64,000 nucleotides of DNA from positions 3,142,501 to 3,206,500 of the forward strand of contig NZ_RBXL01000001.1 in NCBI RefSeq assembly GCF_003634315.1, given 5' to 3'. This DNA comes from Thiocapsa rosea. GTDB taxonomy: Bacteria; Pseudomonadota; Gammaproteobacteria; Chromatiales; Chromatiaceae. The notes beneath the pieces were generated by a model. The model was not told where the DNA came from. It saw nothing but the letters and a program-made list of their open reading frames with translations, and made no database searches. The position numbers were made by a program, and so were the translations under genes. The stretch's first letter is position 1; each line of letters begins with the position of its first letter. Shown here in pieces: positions 9,115 through 19,838 of this stretch.

Positions 9115-9282
9115 GTCAAAGTATATGAGTAGAAACTGAAATCTTATATCGTGGCTTCACGCGAGTGTGCTAGGTAGTCTTACGGAACCGAAGGTATCTC
9201 GATGAAGCGCGGTCGCTCGCAGTGAGTTGACAGGTCACTTCGCGCGTGCATTGATCCCGCGAACGATTGCAAGGAGTCACCG

Positions 9283-12200
9283 ATGAACTCTGATCCACAA
9301 GCATCGAGACATGCCTCTCCAACGGAGTTTTCCTCCGAGCCCTCGCAACCGCCCTCGCATGCCGAGGAGAGCGATGCACCTGCCGAGCCCTCGGGCGGTG
9401 AGCACGAGAACCCCGCCGACCGGGATGCCGAGTCCGAGAACGAGGTCTTCCCGATTGTCGGGATCGGGGCCTCGGCCGGCGGACTCGATGCCTTTCGTCG
9501 CCTGCTGCACCATCTGCCGACGCGCACCGGCATGGCCTTCGTGCTCATTCAGCATCTGGATCCGGCACATCCCAGTCTCCTGGTCGATCTGCTGGTCGCG
9601 GCGACCCGGATGCCGGTGCGCGAGGCCGTGGACGGCGAGCCGGTCGAGCCCGATCATGTCTATGTCATCCCGCCGAATTGCTCGCTCGGGCTGCATCATC
9701 GGCGGCTGCTCGTCTTGGCGCGTCAAGAGGATCGGGGGCTGCACCTGCCCGTGGACGGCTTCCTGCAAACCCTGGCGGACGACTTGGGCCCGAAGGCCAT
9801 CGGTGTGGTCCTGTCCGGGACCGGCTCGGACGGGACGCACGGGCTGAAGGCGATCAAGGCGGCCGGCGGAATGACCTTCGCCCAGGACCGACAGAGCGCG
9901 GAGCACTACGGGATGCCGGGCAGCGCGATCGCCGCCGGCTGTGTCGACCTGGTGATGGCGCCGCCGGAGATGGCGTGCGAGCTTGCACGCATCGCGCGTC
10001 ACCCGTATCTGCGCCAGCCCACGCGCACGATTGCGGAGCTGCCGGGCGGCAACGAAGAGGATCTCGGCAAGATCTTCATGCTGTTGCGCATGCACACCGG
10101 AAACGACTTCAGCTTCTACAAGCGCGACACCATCCTACGGCGGATCAAGCGGCGCATGGCCGTGCATCGGATCAACCGGCTTGCCGAGTACGTGCGCTAT
10201 CTCCAATCCGAGCCCGAGGAGGTCGCGAAACTGTTCGACGACCTACTCATCAGCGTCACCGGGTTCTTTCGCGAGCCCGAGGCGTACGACGCCCTGCGCG
10301 AGAAGGTCTTTCCGGTCCTCTTCGCGGAGCTGCACGCCGAGCACCCGGTGCGCGTCTGGGTGCCCGGCTGCGCCACCGGCGAGGAGGCCTATTCGATCGC
10401 CATCGCCATGATCGACTATCTCGGCGACCGGGCGGTCGGGGCGCGCATCCAGATCTTCGGGACCGATATCGACGCGAAGGCGATCGACAAGGCCCGCGCC
10501 GGTCTCTTCGCCGATCAGCTCGTCGCGCACCTGGCACCCGAGCAGCTCAAGCGCTTCTTCGTCAAGGCCGCCGGCGGCTACGAGGTCGTCAAACAGGTGC
10601 GCGATCTGTGCATCTTCGCGGTGCAGAACCTGGTGAAGGATCCGCCCTTCTCCAGGTTGGATCTGGTGTCCTGCCGCAACCTCATGATCTACTTCGGGCC
10701 GCCTTTGCAGAAGCAGGCCCTGCAGATCTTCCACTATGCCTTGGAGCCGAATCGGTTTCTGATGTTGGGGTCCTCCGAGTCCATCGGGGCACGGGCCGAC
10801 CTCTTCGCGCTGCTCGACCAGAGGAGCAAGATCTATACAAAAAAATCCAACGTGCCCCGGCTCGACCTCGCCGGCCCCGTGCTGATGCCGCGACCCTTTC
10901 AAGCGCCGGGCGACGACCCCGTCGCCCCCGCTGCGCCGGGTCGGCTCGAGCCGATCGATCTCGCCGAAGCGACCGATCGGATGATCCTCAAACACTACGG
11001 GCCGCCGGGTGTGGTGGTGTCGAGCGACCTGGATATCCTGCTGTTCCGCGGCGAGACCGGCCGCTATCTGGATCCGATCCCGGGTGCGGCCACCCTGAAT
11101 CTGCTCAAGCTGGCGCGTCGCGAGCTTGTGGTCGAGCTGCGCGCGGCCATCCGGGAGGCGTGTACCAGCGGCGCGCCCGTGGGCAAGAGCCGCGTCTGGT
11201 ATCGGCGCAACGGCACCGATGCCTGGGTCGGTCTGCGGGTGCTGCCGATCGACGACGGCGGGCCACCCGATCGGTTGTTGGTGCTGTTCGACGAGACAGA
11301 GACTACCGAGCCGCGTGCCGGCGTGGTGCCCGGCGCGACGAGCGAGCCCCCGATGCCGGTGGACGAGCGCATCGTCGCGCTGGAGCGCGAGCTGACCTCC
11401 ACGCGGGACTATCTTCAATCGATCATCACGGAACAGGAGCGCAACAACGAGCAGCTCAGGTCCGCGAACGAGGAGATCCAGTCCGCCAACGAGGAGCTGC
11501 AGAGCACCGTCGAGGAGCTGGAGACGGCCAAGGAGGAGTTCCAATCGACCAACGAGGAGCTGGCGACGGTCAACTGCGAGCTGGAGAGTCGCAACCAAGA
11601 GCTGGCGAAGGCCAACAGCGATCTCGGTAATCTGCTCGTCAGCGTCCATCTCCCCGTGCTGATCCTGGGGCCGGACCTGCGCATCCGCCAGTTCACGCCG
11701 CAGGCCGAGCCGCTCTTGAATCTGATCTCCTCGGATCTCGGCCGGCCCATCGGCAACATCAAGCCGAATATCGATATTCCCGATCTCGAGCGCCGGGTAC
11801 AGGCGGTCATCGATCAGGTGACACCCCAGGCGCTGGAGCTTCAGGACAAGGACGGCCATTGGTACTCGGTGCGGATTCGTCCCTACAAGTCCGCGGAGAA
11901 CCGCATCGAGGGCGCGGTCGTCGTCTTCGTCGACGCCGACGAGGTGAAGACCTCCGAGGCTCGCCTGCGCAGTGCATTGGAGCAGGTGCAACGTCTCGCG
12001 GTCCTGGTGAAGGATGCCGACGATGCCATGACGGTGCAGGGCTTCGACGGGTCCATCCGCGCCTGGAATCCGGCGGCCGAGCGGATCTACGGTTATCCCG
12101 AGAGCGATGCCCTGGCGATGTCGATCGAGCGCCTCATCCCGCCCGAGGCGATGTCGCTCTATCGGACCATGATCGAGCGGCTGCGACGCGGCGAGCGCGT

Positions 12201-12342
12201 CGAGCCGTTCCAGAGCGAGCGTCTGCACGCGAACGGCAGTCGTATTCGCGTGCTGATTCATCCCATCGCACTGCTGGACGCCCGCGGGATCCCCTACGCG
12301 CTTGCGACCACCGAACGGCCCGTAGGCAAGATCGACAGCTAG
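9283..12342 (+). CDS. CheB/CheR fusion protein with coiled coil and PAS domains
   Basis: 1019 residues. CheB methylesterase domain (about 55-235) with the catalytic triad visible as Ser64 (GASAGG), His91 (QHLDP) and Asp183 (GSDGTHG). CheR methyltransferase domain follows (about 255-520), with DFSFYKRDTILRRIKRRM and the SAM-binding VWVPGCATGEEAYS. Then a long coiled coil (about 690-790) rich in the NEELQS-type repeat and two PAS domains to the end. There is no kinase domain, unlike longer relatives. Such fusions are cytosolic and are thought to couple receptor-style methylation chemistry to other signalling. No chemoreceptor or CheA is nearby. The start ATG follows AAGGAG. Confidence 0.9.
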   Translation: MNSDPQASRHASPTEFSSEPSQPPSHAEESDAPAEPSGGEHENPADRDAESENEVFPIVGIGASAGGLDAFRRLLHHLPTRTGMAFVLIQHLDPAHPSLLVDLLVAATRMPVREAVDGEPVEPDHVYVIPPNCSLGLHHRRLLVLARQEDRGLHLPVDGFLQTLADDLGPKAIGVVLSGTGSDGTHGLKAIKAAGGMTFAQDRQSAEHYGMPGSAIAAGCVDLVMAPPEMACELARIARHPYLRQPTRTIAELPGGNEEDLGKIFMLLRMHTGNDFSFYKRDTILRRIKRRMAVHRINRLAEYVRYLQSEPEEVAKLFDDLLISVTGFFREPEAYDALREKVFPVLFAELHAEHPVRVWVPGCATGEEAYSIAIAMIDYLGDRAVGARIQIFGTDIDAKAIDKARAGLFADQLVAHLAPEQLKRFFVKAAGGYEVVKQVRDLCIFAVQNLVKDPPFSRLDLVSCRNLMIYFGPPLQKQALQIFHYALEPNRFLMLGSSESIGARADLFALLDQRSKIYTKKSNVPRLDLAGPVLMPRPFQAPGDDPVAPAAPGRLEPIDLAEATDRMILKHYGPPGVVVSSDLDILLFRGETGRYLDPIPGAATLNLLKLARRELVVELRAAIREACTSGAPVGKSRVWYRRNGTDAWVGLRVLPIDDGGPPDRLLVLFDETETTEPRAGVVPGATSEPPMPVDERIVALERELTSTRDYLQSIITEQERNNEQLRSANEEIQSANEELQSTVEELETAKEEFQSTNEELATVNCELESRNQELAKANSDLGNLLVSVHLPVLILGPDLRIRQFTPQAEPLLNLISSDLGRPIGNIKPNIDIPDLERRVQAVIDQVTPQALELQDKDGHWYSVRIRPYKSAENRIEGAVVVFVDADEVKTSEARLRSALEQVQRLAVLVKDADDAMTVQGFDGSIRAWNPAAERIYGYPESDALAMSIERLIPPEAMSLYRTMIERLRRGERVEPFQSERLHANGSRIRVLIHPIALLDARGIPYALATTERPVGKIDS

Positions 12343-12355
12343 TTGGAGCAGTGCA

Positions 12356-12452
<97 letters not shown>

Positions 12453-12584
12453 ATAACGACAGCAAACGGTTTCGCTCGTCCACTCTACCGGCCGGTCGAA
12501 AGGACGGGGCCGGGACGCGGCATTCCGGTTTCCGTCCCACGGTTTTCGGGCGCTGCGGCGACCTTTGTGGTTAAATCCCGCGCC

Positions 12585-13835
12585 ATGTTCCATCCCATCG
12601 CCATCTACATCGGTCTTCGCTACACGCGCGCGAAACGCCGTAATCATTTCATCTCCTTCATCTCCGGCACCTCGATGGTGGGCATCACGCTCGGCATCGT
12701 GGCGCTGATCGTGGTGCTCTCGGTGATGAACGGTTTCCACAAAGAGATCCAGGCTCGGATTCTGAGCATGGCCTCGCATGCCACGCTCGCCGATCCCTAC
12801 GGGGGAGGTATCGAGGATTGGCGCGACGTCCTGGAGCGGGTACGCGCCCATCCGAACGTCGTCGGCGCCGCACCCTTCGTCGAGGTCCAAGGGATGCTGG
12901 TCAACGGCTCGCAGGTGAGCGGCGCCCTGATCCGCGGCATCGTTCCGACGGAGGAAGACCAGGTCGCGGAGCTGCGGCGGGATATGGTCGCGGGCTCGGT
13001 GGACGATCTCGTCGACGGCGAGTTTCGGATCATCCTCGGACAGGATCTGGCAAACTTCCTGGGCGTGGTTCCCGGCGACAAGGTCACGGTCGTCACGCCT
13101 CAGGTGAGCGCAACACCGGTCGGGATCATGCCGCGGCTCAAACGCTTCACCGTGAGCGGCGTCTTCTCGGTCGGCATGGCGGACTACGATCGCAATGCCG
13201 CCTTTATGCAGATGGACGACGCGGCCAAGCTGCTGAGCCTGGGCGATGCGGTCTCGGGCGTGCGCCTGAAGCTGACCGACATGTGGCTGGCGCCGCGACT
13301 CTCGCGCGATATCGCCTACGAGCTTGGCGGGGTCTACCGCGTCTTGGACTGGACCCAGGTCCACAGTAACTTCTTCAGCGCACTGGCGATGGAGAAGCGG
13401 ATGATGAGCATCATCCTTTTCCTGATCGTGGCCGTGGCCGCCTTCAACATCGTCTCGACCCTGGTGATGGTCGTCACCGACAAGCAGGCCGATATCGCGG
13501 TGCTGCGCACGCTCGGTGCTTCGCCCGCCCGCATCATGGGGATCTTCATGGTGCAGGGCACGGCGATCGGTCTGGTCGGGACCCTGATCGGGATGGTAGC
13601 GGGCGTGATCCTCGCACTGAATGTCGAGACCGTCGTCGCCGGGATCGAGGGGCTCTTCGGCGTTCATTTCCTGGATCCGACCATCTATTACATCAGCGCG
13701 CTACCCTCGGACGTGCATCTCGAAGACGTGCTCTTCGTCGGCGGTGCGGCCTTCCTGATGTCCGTGCTCGCGACCATCTATCCCGCTTGGCGCGCAGCCG
13801 CGACCCAACCGGCCGAGGCCCTGCGTTATGAGTGA
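12585..13835 (+). CDS. lolC: Lipoprotein-releasing ABC transporter permease LolC/LolE
   Basis: 416 residues with the LolC/LolE plan: one N-terminal membrane helix (about 25-48, after [10 protein letters not shown]), a large periplasmic domain (about 50-265) and three C-terminal helices (about 270-400). With LolD it extracts outer-membrane lipoproteins from the inner membrane and hands them to LolA. The ATG at 12585 starts the typical N terminus; the longer in-frame reading crosses the repeat and the end of the previous gene. It overlaps lolD by eight bases. Whether it is the LolC, LolE or combined LolF type cannot be settled here because no second permease gene is present in the window. Confidence 0.9.
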   Translation: MFHPIAIYIGLRYTRAKRRNHFISFISGTSMVGITLGIVALIVVLSVMNGFHKEIQARILSMASHATLADPYGGGIEDWRDVLERVRAHPNVVGAAPFVEVQGMLVNGSQVSGALIRGIVPTEEDQVAELRRDMVAGSVDDLVDGEFRIILGQDLANFLGVVPGDKVTVVTPQVSATPVGIMPRLKRFTVSGVFSVGMADYDRNAAFMQMDDAAKLLSLGDAVSGVRLKLTDMWLAPRLSRDIAYELGGVYRVLDWTQVHSNFFSALAMEKRMMSIILFLIVAVAAFNIVSTLVMVVTDKQADIAVLRTLGASPARIMGIFMVQGTAIGLVGTLIGMVAGVILALNVETVVAGIEGLFGVHFLDPTIYYISALPSDVHLEDVLFVGGAAFLMSVLATIYPAWRAAATQPAEALRYE

Positions 13836-14526
13836 TCTCGTGCCCGTGCTGGAGGTTAAGGGCCTGTCGAAGACCTTCCGTCAGGGTCCGCTGGAGGTCG
13901 ATGTGTTGCGCGACGTGGATTTTCGCGTCGGCGCCGGCGAGCGGATCGCGATCGTCGGGGCCTCGGGCTCGGGCAAGAGCACCCTGCTGCATTGTGTCGG
14001 CGGACTGGAGCGCCCGAGCAGCGGGAGCCTGCGCTGGCTCGGTCAGGAGGTCAACCGACTCTCCGAAGCCAAGCGCGGCCTGCTGCGCAACCGCCATCTC
14101 GGCTTTGTCTATCAGTTCCATCATCTGCTCGCCGAGTTCACCGCGCTCGAGAACGTCGCCATGCCGCTGCTCATCGGCGGCAGCCGCCCGGCCGAGGCGC
14201 GCGATCGCGCGGCGGCCTTGCTCGATCGCGTGGGCCTCGGAAGCCGCGCCCGGCACAAGCCGGGCGAGATGTCGGGCGGCGAGCGTCAGCGTGCAGCCGT
14301 CGCGCGCGCCTTGGTCACCCATCCGGCCTGTCTTCTGGCGGACGAACCCACCGGAAACCTCGATCGGGTCACCGCCGGCCGTGTCTTCGACCTGATGCTG
14401 GAGCTCAATGTCGCGATCGGCACCAGTCTGGTCATCGTCACGCACGACCAAGAGTTGGCCGCGCGCATGGATCAGGTCTGGCGATTGGACGACGGGCAGT
14501 TGTCGCGCGACACTGACGCCCGGTAG
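13828..14526 (+). CDS. lolD: Lipoprotein-releasing ABC transporter ATPase LolD
   Basis: 232 residues, normal length. Walker [10 protein letters not shown], the ABC signature MSGGERQR, Walker [12 protein letters not shown] and the switch His in VTHD are all present. It powers lipoprotein release together with the permease encoded immediately upstream (overlap of eight bases, same operon). Its 3' end overlaps by about 55 bases the convergent DUF2062 gene. Confidence 0.95.
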   Translation: MSDLVPVLEVKGLSKTFRQGPLEVDVLRDVDFRVGAGERIAIVGASGSGKSTLLHCVGGLERPSSGSLRWLGQEVNRLSEAKRGLLRNRHLGFVYQFHHLLAEFTALENVAMPLLIGGSRPAEARDRAAALLDRVGLGSRARHKPGEMSGGERQRAAVARALVTHPACLLADEPTGNLDRVTAGRVFDLMLELNVAIGTSLVIVTHDQELAARMDQVWRLDDGQLSRDTDAR

Positions 14527-15023
14527 CGTTCCCGTCGCTCGCGGATCCGGCGCATCAGGCGCCAGCGCCAGATCGTCTGGATGGTCAGATAACCGAGTCC
14601 GGAGCAGATGATCGCGCAGGCCAGACTGCCGAGCATCAACGGCCAAATCACCGCGATCCAGTGGCGCCAGTCCAGCCAGTACTTCAGCTCGAAATGACCG
14701 GGCTCGATGCCGAGCATCCAGCAGCCCAGGCGGTAGGCGAAATAGAACATCGGCGGAATGGTGATCGGATTGGAGATCCAGCACACCACCACCGAGATCG
14801 GCAGGTTCACACGCAGGACGATGGCTGCCCAAGCGGCGATCAGCGACTGGCCGAGCGGCGGCAAAAACATCACGAACAGACCGATTGCAGTGGCGCCCGA
14901 GACCGAGTGACGGTTCAGGTGCCAAAGGTTGGGGTCATGCAGGAGCTTGCCGAAGACGCCGAAATGGCGATTGGTCCGGAAGGTGCCGGCCGCAGGTAGG
15001 TTTCGCTTGAGCCATCGTTTCAC
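14472..15023 (-). CDS. DUF2062 membrane protein
   Basis: 183 residues from a GTG at 15023. The DUF2062 hallmarks are clear: [16 protein letters not shown], a helix with FLPPLGQS, the [11 protein letters not shown] segment and three or four hydrophobic helices. Function of the family is unknown; it is an inner-membrane protein often near envelope genes. The start is uncertain, since the reading frame stays open to 15206, but the family usually begins about here with a basic RWLKRNLP segment. It is convergent with lolD and divergent from comEC. Confidence 0.8.
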   Translation of the reverse strand: MKRWLKRNLPAAGTFRTNRHFGVFGKLLHDPNLWHLNRHSVSGATAIGLFVMFLPPLGQSLIAAWAAIVLRVNLPISVVVCWISNPITIPPMFYFAYRLGCWMLGIEPGHFELKYWLDWRHWIAVIWPLMLGSLACAIICSGLGYLTIQTIWRWRLMRRIRERRERYRASVSRDNCPSSNRQT

Positions 15024-15172
15024 GCCGCAAGTCCGTTGGATCTTACGCCACAGGCGCCACAGGGACAGGCCGCGGAGTATAAACCAGTCATGGAAAGATG
15101 CTGTGATCCGTGGTGTCGGGTCCGGCGCAGGCCCTCGAACGGCGATGGCGAACCCCCTGCGGTGCTTCGACA

Positions 15173-17506
15173 ATGACCCGGAGCACGACCGCTGGCGGTC
15201 TCGCATTCGCCTCCGGCGTTGCCGTTGTTTACCTGCTGCCCGGGCTTCCGCCGCTTGCCCCGACAGGACTCGTCGTGGTCGCCCTCGGTCTCGCCGCGTG
15301 GCGTTGGCGCCCGCTTCGATGGCCCTTCTGGCTCCTGCTCGGTGCCTTCTGGGCGCACTGGAATGCCTGCCTGCTGCTTTGCTCGCCCTTTCCGGATGAC
15401 CTGGCCCGTGCGCCCCTGGTCTTGGAAGGGCGCATCGCCTCGATCCCGACCGATTCGGGTCTGGCCCGGCGATTCCTGTTCGAGGTGGAGCGCGCCCGGC
15501 ATGAGGGCGAGCGCATCCCCTTCACCGGCCTGGTCCGACTCTCCTGGTACGACGGTGCGCCGCCCTTGCGCGCCGGAGAGCAGTGGCGACTGCCCGTGAG
15601 GCTCAAGCCCCGGCACGGTCTGGCCAATCCGGGCACCTTCGACTTCGAGCGCTGGCTGTTCGAGCAGGGTGTGCAGGCCACGGGCAATCTGCGTCGGGGC
15701 GAGCCGCCGGAGCGGCTCGATGCGGGTGCAGGCCGCTATTGGCTCGACCGTCGGCGACAGGCGCTGTCCGAGCATCTCGCCCGGGTCTTGGACGGCGCAC
15801 CGGCCCTGCCGCTCTTACAGGCCCTGGTGATCGGCGATCGCTCGGGATTCGATCAGGACGACTGGGAGGTGCTGACGCGCACCGGGACCAACCATCTGGT
15901 GGCGATCTCGGGGTTGCATGTCGGCTTGATCGCCGGTGCGGTCTTCGTTCTGGTGCGCTGGCTTTGGTCGCGCAGTGCCGGTCTCACGGCCGCGTTTGCC
16001 GCACCGCGCGCGGCGGCGGTCGGCGGGATGATCGCCGCGCTCGGCTATGCGGGATTGGCGGGCTTCGCGGTCTCGACCCAACGCGCGCTCGTCATGATCG
16101 CCGTGGTCTTCGCGGCGCTCCTCTGGCAGCGGACGCTTCGACCCTACCATGCCCTCGTCATCGCTCTGGTCGGGGTGCTGCTGGTTGATCCGGGGGCTGT
16201 TTTGTCGCCCGGTTTCTGGCTGTCGTTCGGCGCCGTGGCGGTGCTCTTGTTCAGTCTCGGCCACCGTCTGCCGAGCCGCGATCTGTGGACGCGCTGGGGT
16301 CGCGCCCAGTGGGCCGTCGGGATCGGTCTCTTGCCGCTGCTGTTTCTGCTCTTCGGGCGGGCCTCGCTCATTGCGCCGCCGGTGAATCTGGTGGCCGTGC
16401 CGCTCTTCAGTCTGATCCTGCTACCGCTGGTTTTGGTCACCAGTCTGCTGAGCCTCGTTCCCGGACTCGGCGCGGTCTCCGGGTGGCCGTTGCAGTGGAC
16501 AGCGCATCTGCTCGGGTGGTGTCTGGACGGGCTTGCCTGGATCGCGGCCTTACCATGGGCCGCGATGATGCTGCCCGAGCGTTCGCTCTGGGTCTGGCTG
16601 GCCGCAGGCGCCGGTGCTGCGCTGATGCTCGCGCCGCGCGGACTTCCGGGGCGCTGGCTCGGTCTGCTGCTCGTGGTTCCGATGTTCGTCCTGCGCACAC
16701 CCCAGCCGAGCGACGGCGAGGCGTGGTTTACGCTGCTGGACGTCGGCCTTGGCCTGTCCGCCGTGGTGCGCACCCGCGAGGGCACGCTCGTCTACGATAC
16801 GGGTCCCGGGTTTCCGAGCGGCTTCGATACGGGCAGCGCGGTGATTGTGCCCTTTCTGGCGGCACAAGGGGTGCGCCGGATCGAGCGTCTGGTCGTCAGC
16901 CATGCCGACCGCGATCACGCCGGTGGTCTGGCCGGTTTGGCCAAACGGGTCCCGATCGATCGGATCGACAGCGGAGAGCCGGCGCGTCTGGGTGTGCCGG
17001 GTGTCGTGCCCTGCCGGACAGGGGAGGGCTGGGACTGGTCCGGTGTGACGTTTCGGTTCATCCACCCGCCCGATGCAGAGCTCCGCGGCAACGACGCCTC
17101 CTGCGTGCTGCGTATGGAGACCGGGGGGCGCTCGATCCTCCTCACCGGCGACATCCAGGCCAGGGTCGAGCGCCGCCTGGCCCGCGACTGGGGGGATGCG
17201 CTCGCCAGCGATGTGCTCGTCGCCGGTCACCACGGCAGCGCGACCTCGACGCATCCGGAGTTTTTGGACGCGGTCGCGCCCGGGCTTGTCCTCTACGCCG
17301 CGGGGTACGCCAACCATTTCGGCTTCCCCGTCGCCGAGGTGCGCGAGCGGGTCTCGGCGCGCGGCATCCCGGCACTCGACACGGGTCTCGTCGGCGCCAT
17401 CGAGCTGCGGCTCGGGCTGGACGGCACCATCGAAGGTCCCCGGACATGGCGCGAGCGCGCCGGCCGATTCTGGACCCATCGCGCGGACGGATACCCGAAC
17501 AACTGA
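15173..17506 (+). CDS. comEC: DNA internalization protein ComEC/Rec2
   Basis: About 777 residues: N-terminal membrane helices and DUF4131-like OB region (to about 200), the Competence transmembrane domain (about 205-490, with TGTNHLVAISGLHVGL), then a metallo-beta-lactamase domain (about 525-777) with SHADRDHAGG and a later GHHGS metal-binding motif. It forms the inner-membrane channel that takes up single-stranded DNA in natural transformation. The ATG at 15173 is preferred; an in-frame upstream ATG/GTG at 15110 is possible. No other competence gene is adjacent. Confidence 0.9.
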   Translation: MTRSTTAGGLAFASGVAVVYLLPGLPPLAPTGLVVVALGLAAWRWRPLRWPFWLLLGAFWAHWNACLLLCSPFPDDLARAPLVLEGRIASIPTDSGLARRFLFEVERARHEGERIPFTGLVRLSWYDGAPPLRAGEQWRLPVRLKPRHGLANPGTFDFERWLFEQGVQATGNLRRGEPPERLDAGAGRYWLDRRRQALSEHLARVLDGAPALPLLQALVIGDRSGFDQDDWEVLTRTGTNHLVAISGLHVGLIAGAVFVLVRWLWSRSAGLTAAFAAPRAAAVGGMIAALGYAGLAGFAVSTQRALVMIAVVFAALLWQRTLRPYHALVIALVGVLLVDPGAVLSPGFWLSFGAVAVLLFSLGHRLPSRDLWTRWGRAQWAVGIGLLPLLFLLFGRASLIAPPVNLVAVPLFSLILLPLVLVTSLLSLVPGLGAVSGWPLQWTAHLLGWCLDGLAWIAALPWAAMMLPERSLWVWLAAGAGAALMLAPRGLPGRWLGLLLVVPMFVLRTPQPSDGEAWFTLLDVGLGLSAVVRTREGTLVYDTGPGFPSGFDTGSAVIVPFLAAQGVRRIERLVVSHADRDHAGGLAGLAKRVPIDRIDSGEPARLGVPGVVPCRTGEGWDWSGVTFRFIHPPDAELRGNDASCVLRMETGGRSILLTGDIQARVERRLARDWGDALASDVLVAGHHGSATSTHPEFLDAVAPGLVLYAAGYANHFGFPVAEVRERVSARGIPALDTGLVGAIELRLGLDGTIEGPRTWRERAGRFWTHRADGYPNN

Positions 17507-17558
17507 GCCGCGTCGAGACCTGTGTTCGCGGATGCCGACGAAGCCGGTTTCCGAAACC

Positions 17559-17636
17559 TCTCACGGAGCCACGGAGACGCGGAGCGCACGAAGGACAGAT
17601 CTCGGATTCTCCGTGCCCTCCGCGTCTCCGTGAGAG
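17559..17636. repeat. Long inverted repeat after comEC
   Basis: CTCTCACGGAGCCACGGAGA near 17559 pairs with TCCGCGTCTCCGTGAGAG near 17619-17636 around a ~40-base loop. The CACGGAGnCACGGAG motif is a widespread intergenic repeat of proteobacteria. It could form a strong hairpin downstream of comEC and upstream of the sugar kinase gene, but lacks a T run. Confidence 0.6.
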
Positions 17637-17742
17637 TCATTTCGAGCTGGCCCCCGGGTGCCGAGGTTCACTGATTGGCAGCAAGCGATTCATCCGGATC
17701 GGTTATACACTGACGCCTTTTCGGCGAGGAGACGAGGGATAC

Positions 17743-18735
17743 ATGGCGAAATATCAGGTCTACGGCATCGGCAACGCGTTGGTGGATATGGAATACGAGG
17801 TGGACGCGACGGATCTCGGCATCCTGGGGATCGACAAGGGTGTCATGACCCTGGTCGACGAGGCGCAGCAATCGGCCATTATGTCGCATCTCAAGCATCA
17901 CCAACCGCGTCGCGGGTCGGGCGGATCGGCCGCGAACTCGGTCATTGCGCTCAGCCAGCTCGGCGGGAAAGCCTTCTACTCCTGCAAGGTGGCCGACGAC
18001 GAGCTGGGTCATTTCTACATGGACGATCTGGTCCGAGGCGGTGTCGACACCAACAACCACACCCGCAAGGACGAGGGACACACCGGGCGTTGCGTCGTCC
18101 TGGTCACGCCGGACAGCGATCGCACCATGTGCACCTTCCTGGGGGTCAGCGGCGCCCTGTCCGTCGGGGAGCTGGTCGAGGACGCGCTGCGCGATTCGGA
18201 GTGGTTCTACACGGAGGGCTATCTGGTGACCTCGGATGCTGCTCGGGAGGCGTCCATCATCGCGAAGGGGATCGCCGACGCGGCGGGGGTGAAGACCGCC
18301 ATCTCGTTGTCCGATCCGAACATGGTGAAGTTCTTCAAGTCCGGCCTACTCGAGATGATCGGCTCCGGGGTGGATCTGCTCTTCGCCAACGCGTTCGAGG
18401 CGATGGGCATGGCCGGCAGCGAGGACCTCGGTGTCGCGGTGGAGTATCTCAAGGGCATCAGCCGGACCTTCGCCATCACGCGCGGGCCGGACGGTGCTTT
18501 GGTCTGGGACGGCGAGCGCCTGATCGAGATCGCGCCGATCAAGGTCAAGGCCGTGGACACGGTCGGTGCGGGGGACATGTTCGCGGGCGCCTTCCTCTAC
18601 GGTCTCGGGCAAGGCTGGGATTACGCGCGGGCAGGCAATCTCGCTTCCGCGGCTTCGGCGAAGCTGGTGACGAGTCTCGGCCCGAGGATCTCCGCCGACG
18701 AGACGCAAGCGATCTTGAGACGGTTCGACAGCTGA
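17743..18735 (+). CDS. PfkB-family (adenosine) kinase
   Basis: 330 residues. PfkB/ribokinase signatures: N-terminal GIGNALVDMEYEV, GGSAANS at about 66-72, and the catalytic DTVGAGDMFAGAF near 272-284 with the general-base Asp. The closest family by wording is the bacterial adenosine kinase/sugar kinase group; the substrate could be adenosine or another nucleoside or sugar. ATG at 17743 is preceded by a strong GAGGAGACGAGG ribosome-binding region. It appears monocistronic. Confidence 0.85.
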   Translation: MAKYQVYGIGNALVDMEYEVDATDLGILGIDKGVMTLVDEAQQSAIMSHLKHHQPRRGSGGSAANSVIALSQLGGKAFYSCKVADDELGHFYMDDLVRGGVDTNNHTRKDEGHTGRCVVLVTPDSDRTMCTFLGVSGALSVGELVEDALRDSEWFYTEGYLVTSDAAREASIIAKGIADAAGVKTAISLSDPNMVKFFKSGLLEMIGSGVDLLFANAFEAMGMAGSEDLGVAVEYLKGISRTFAITRGPDGALVWDGERLIEIAPIKVKAVDTVGAGDMFAGAFLYGLGQGWDYARAGNLASAASAKLVTSLGPRISADETQAILRRFDS

Positions 18736-18905
18736 TCGGTCCTTTTTGAATCTGCGGAGCGGTCGGCAGTTCGAGTCGGTCGGTCGGGGCTAGCATTCGG
18801 CTAAAGGATCCTGCTCAGCGTACGAACTTGCTCCAGGGGAGGGTTATCCGCGGACCTGTCGATCGAGAGATCCGCGGCGGTTCGTCATCGACCCGCGGAT
18901 TTGGA

Positions 18906-19838
18906 ATGATGACCTTGAAGACCGCTGCTCGACCCGCGCCCGGTTTGCCGTCGGGGATGACCCTGTCTATCGCGGTCGGCGAGCCTGTCTCGTCGGGTCA
19001 TCTCGAGTCTGCGAGCAGCGTGCTGGCGACCCTGCCGTCGGTCGGGGCGCGGATCTCACCCGCGAAGCTGACCGAGATGCTGGAAGCCTTGCTGGCGTGC
19101 GATTTGGACGCCGCCGCACGACTGCGAATCCTGCATGCCTGGAAGACACCCTTGCTGGATGCCTGCGAGCACCTCGGCGAGGAGACGGGCGCGCGAACCG
19201 GCGGACCCGGATCGCTATTCGAGGGGCGTCTCTATCGGCTGATGTTCCGCAACCTTGCGGCGGCCATCGAGCAGGCCGCAGATCGCCAACGCGCTCCGGA
19301 CGCCGATTTGAACGCCTGGGCGGTCCGTAACCTGTTCCATTTCTTTCAGCATCAGATCCGACATGCCGCGCGCCTGCAGATCCCGCTTCCCGCCGGATCT
19401 TGGCGCGATCTTCATGCCCTGTCGGTGCGGCTCGTCGTGAGCACCAGGTATCTGCGAGCGCCCGAGGGTTCGAGGGAGGCCGGTCTCGACGTCGCACATC
19501 AGGGTGTGAAGTCGATCGAGCTGAGATACAAAGAGGTCCTTTTGCTCGGACTCATCGCGCAAGTTTTCGTGACCGCGATCCGGGATCACCTGCAGGGGCT
19601 GCGCACTTGGGCGGTCGAAACCCGCTTGGAAAACCCATTCGGTCTGACCGGTCAGCGCGGACTATGGCTGGTGGATCTCGCCGACGACGCCCCGCCATGC
19701 GAGTGCACCGGGCCATTGAGCCCTGATTTTCGCGGTTGGGTCTTGTTCCCGCCCGAGGATTTTGTGCGCATGCTCGACTCCGCCCGCCTGTCGGAAGCCT
19801 TCGCTCGCGACCGGGGTGTTTGCCCGTCTACCTGTTAA
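18906..19838 (+). CDS. Protein of unknown function, ending inside a repeat
   Basis: 310 residues, mostly predicted helices with no signal peptide or membrane segment. I do not recognise the family with confidence; the layout (helical repeats such as LTEMLEALLACDLDAAARLR) recalls the N-terminal helical part of some PilZ-linked regulators in gammaproteobacteria, which is a guess. The stop codon TAA at 19836-19838 is formed by the first bases of the composite repeat (TTAAACCGCG), so the protein may have lost a C-terminal part when the repeat arrived. The start is uncertain: TTG at 18828 or ATG at 18906 are both possible and neither has a strong ribosome-binding site. Confidence 0.6.
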   Translation: MMTLKTAARPAPGLPSGMTLSIAVGEPVSSGHLESASSVLATLPSVGARISPAKLTEMLEALLACDLDAAARLRILHAWKTPLLDACEHLGEETGARTGGPGSLFEGRLYRLMFRNLAAAIEQAADRQRAPDADLNAWAVRNLFHFFQHQIRHAARLQIPLPAGSWRDLHALSVRLVVSTRYLRAPEGSREAGLDVAHQGVKSIELRYKEVLLLGLIAQVFVTAIRDHLQGLRTWAVETRLENPFGLTGQRGLWLVDLADDAPPCECTGPLSPDFRGWVLFPPEDFVRMLDSARLSEAFARDRGVCPSTC

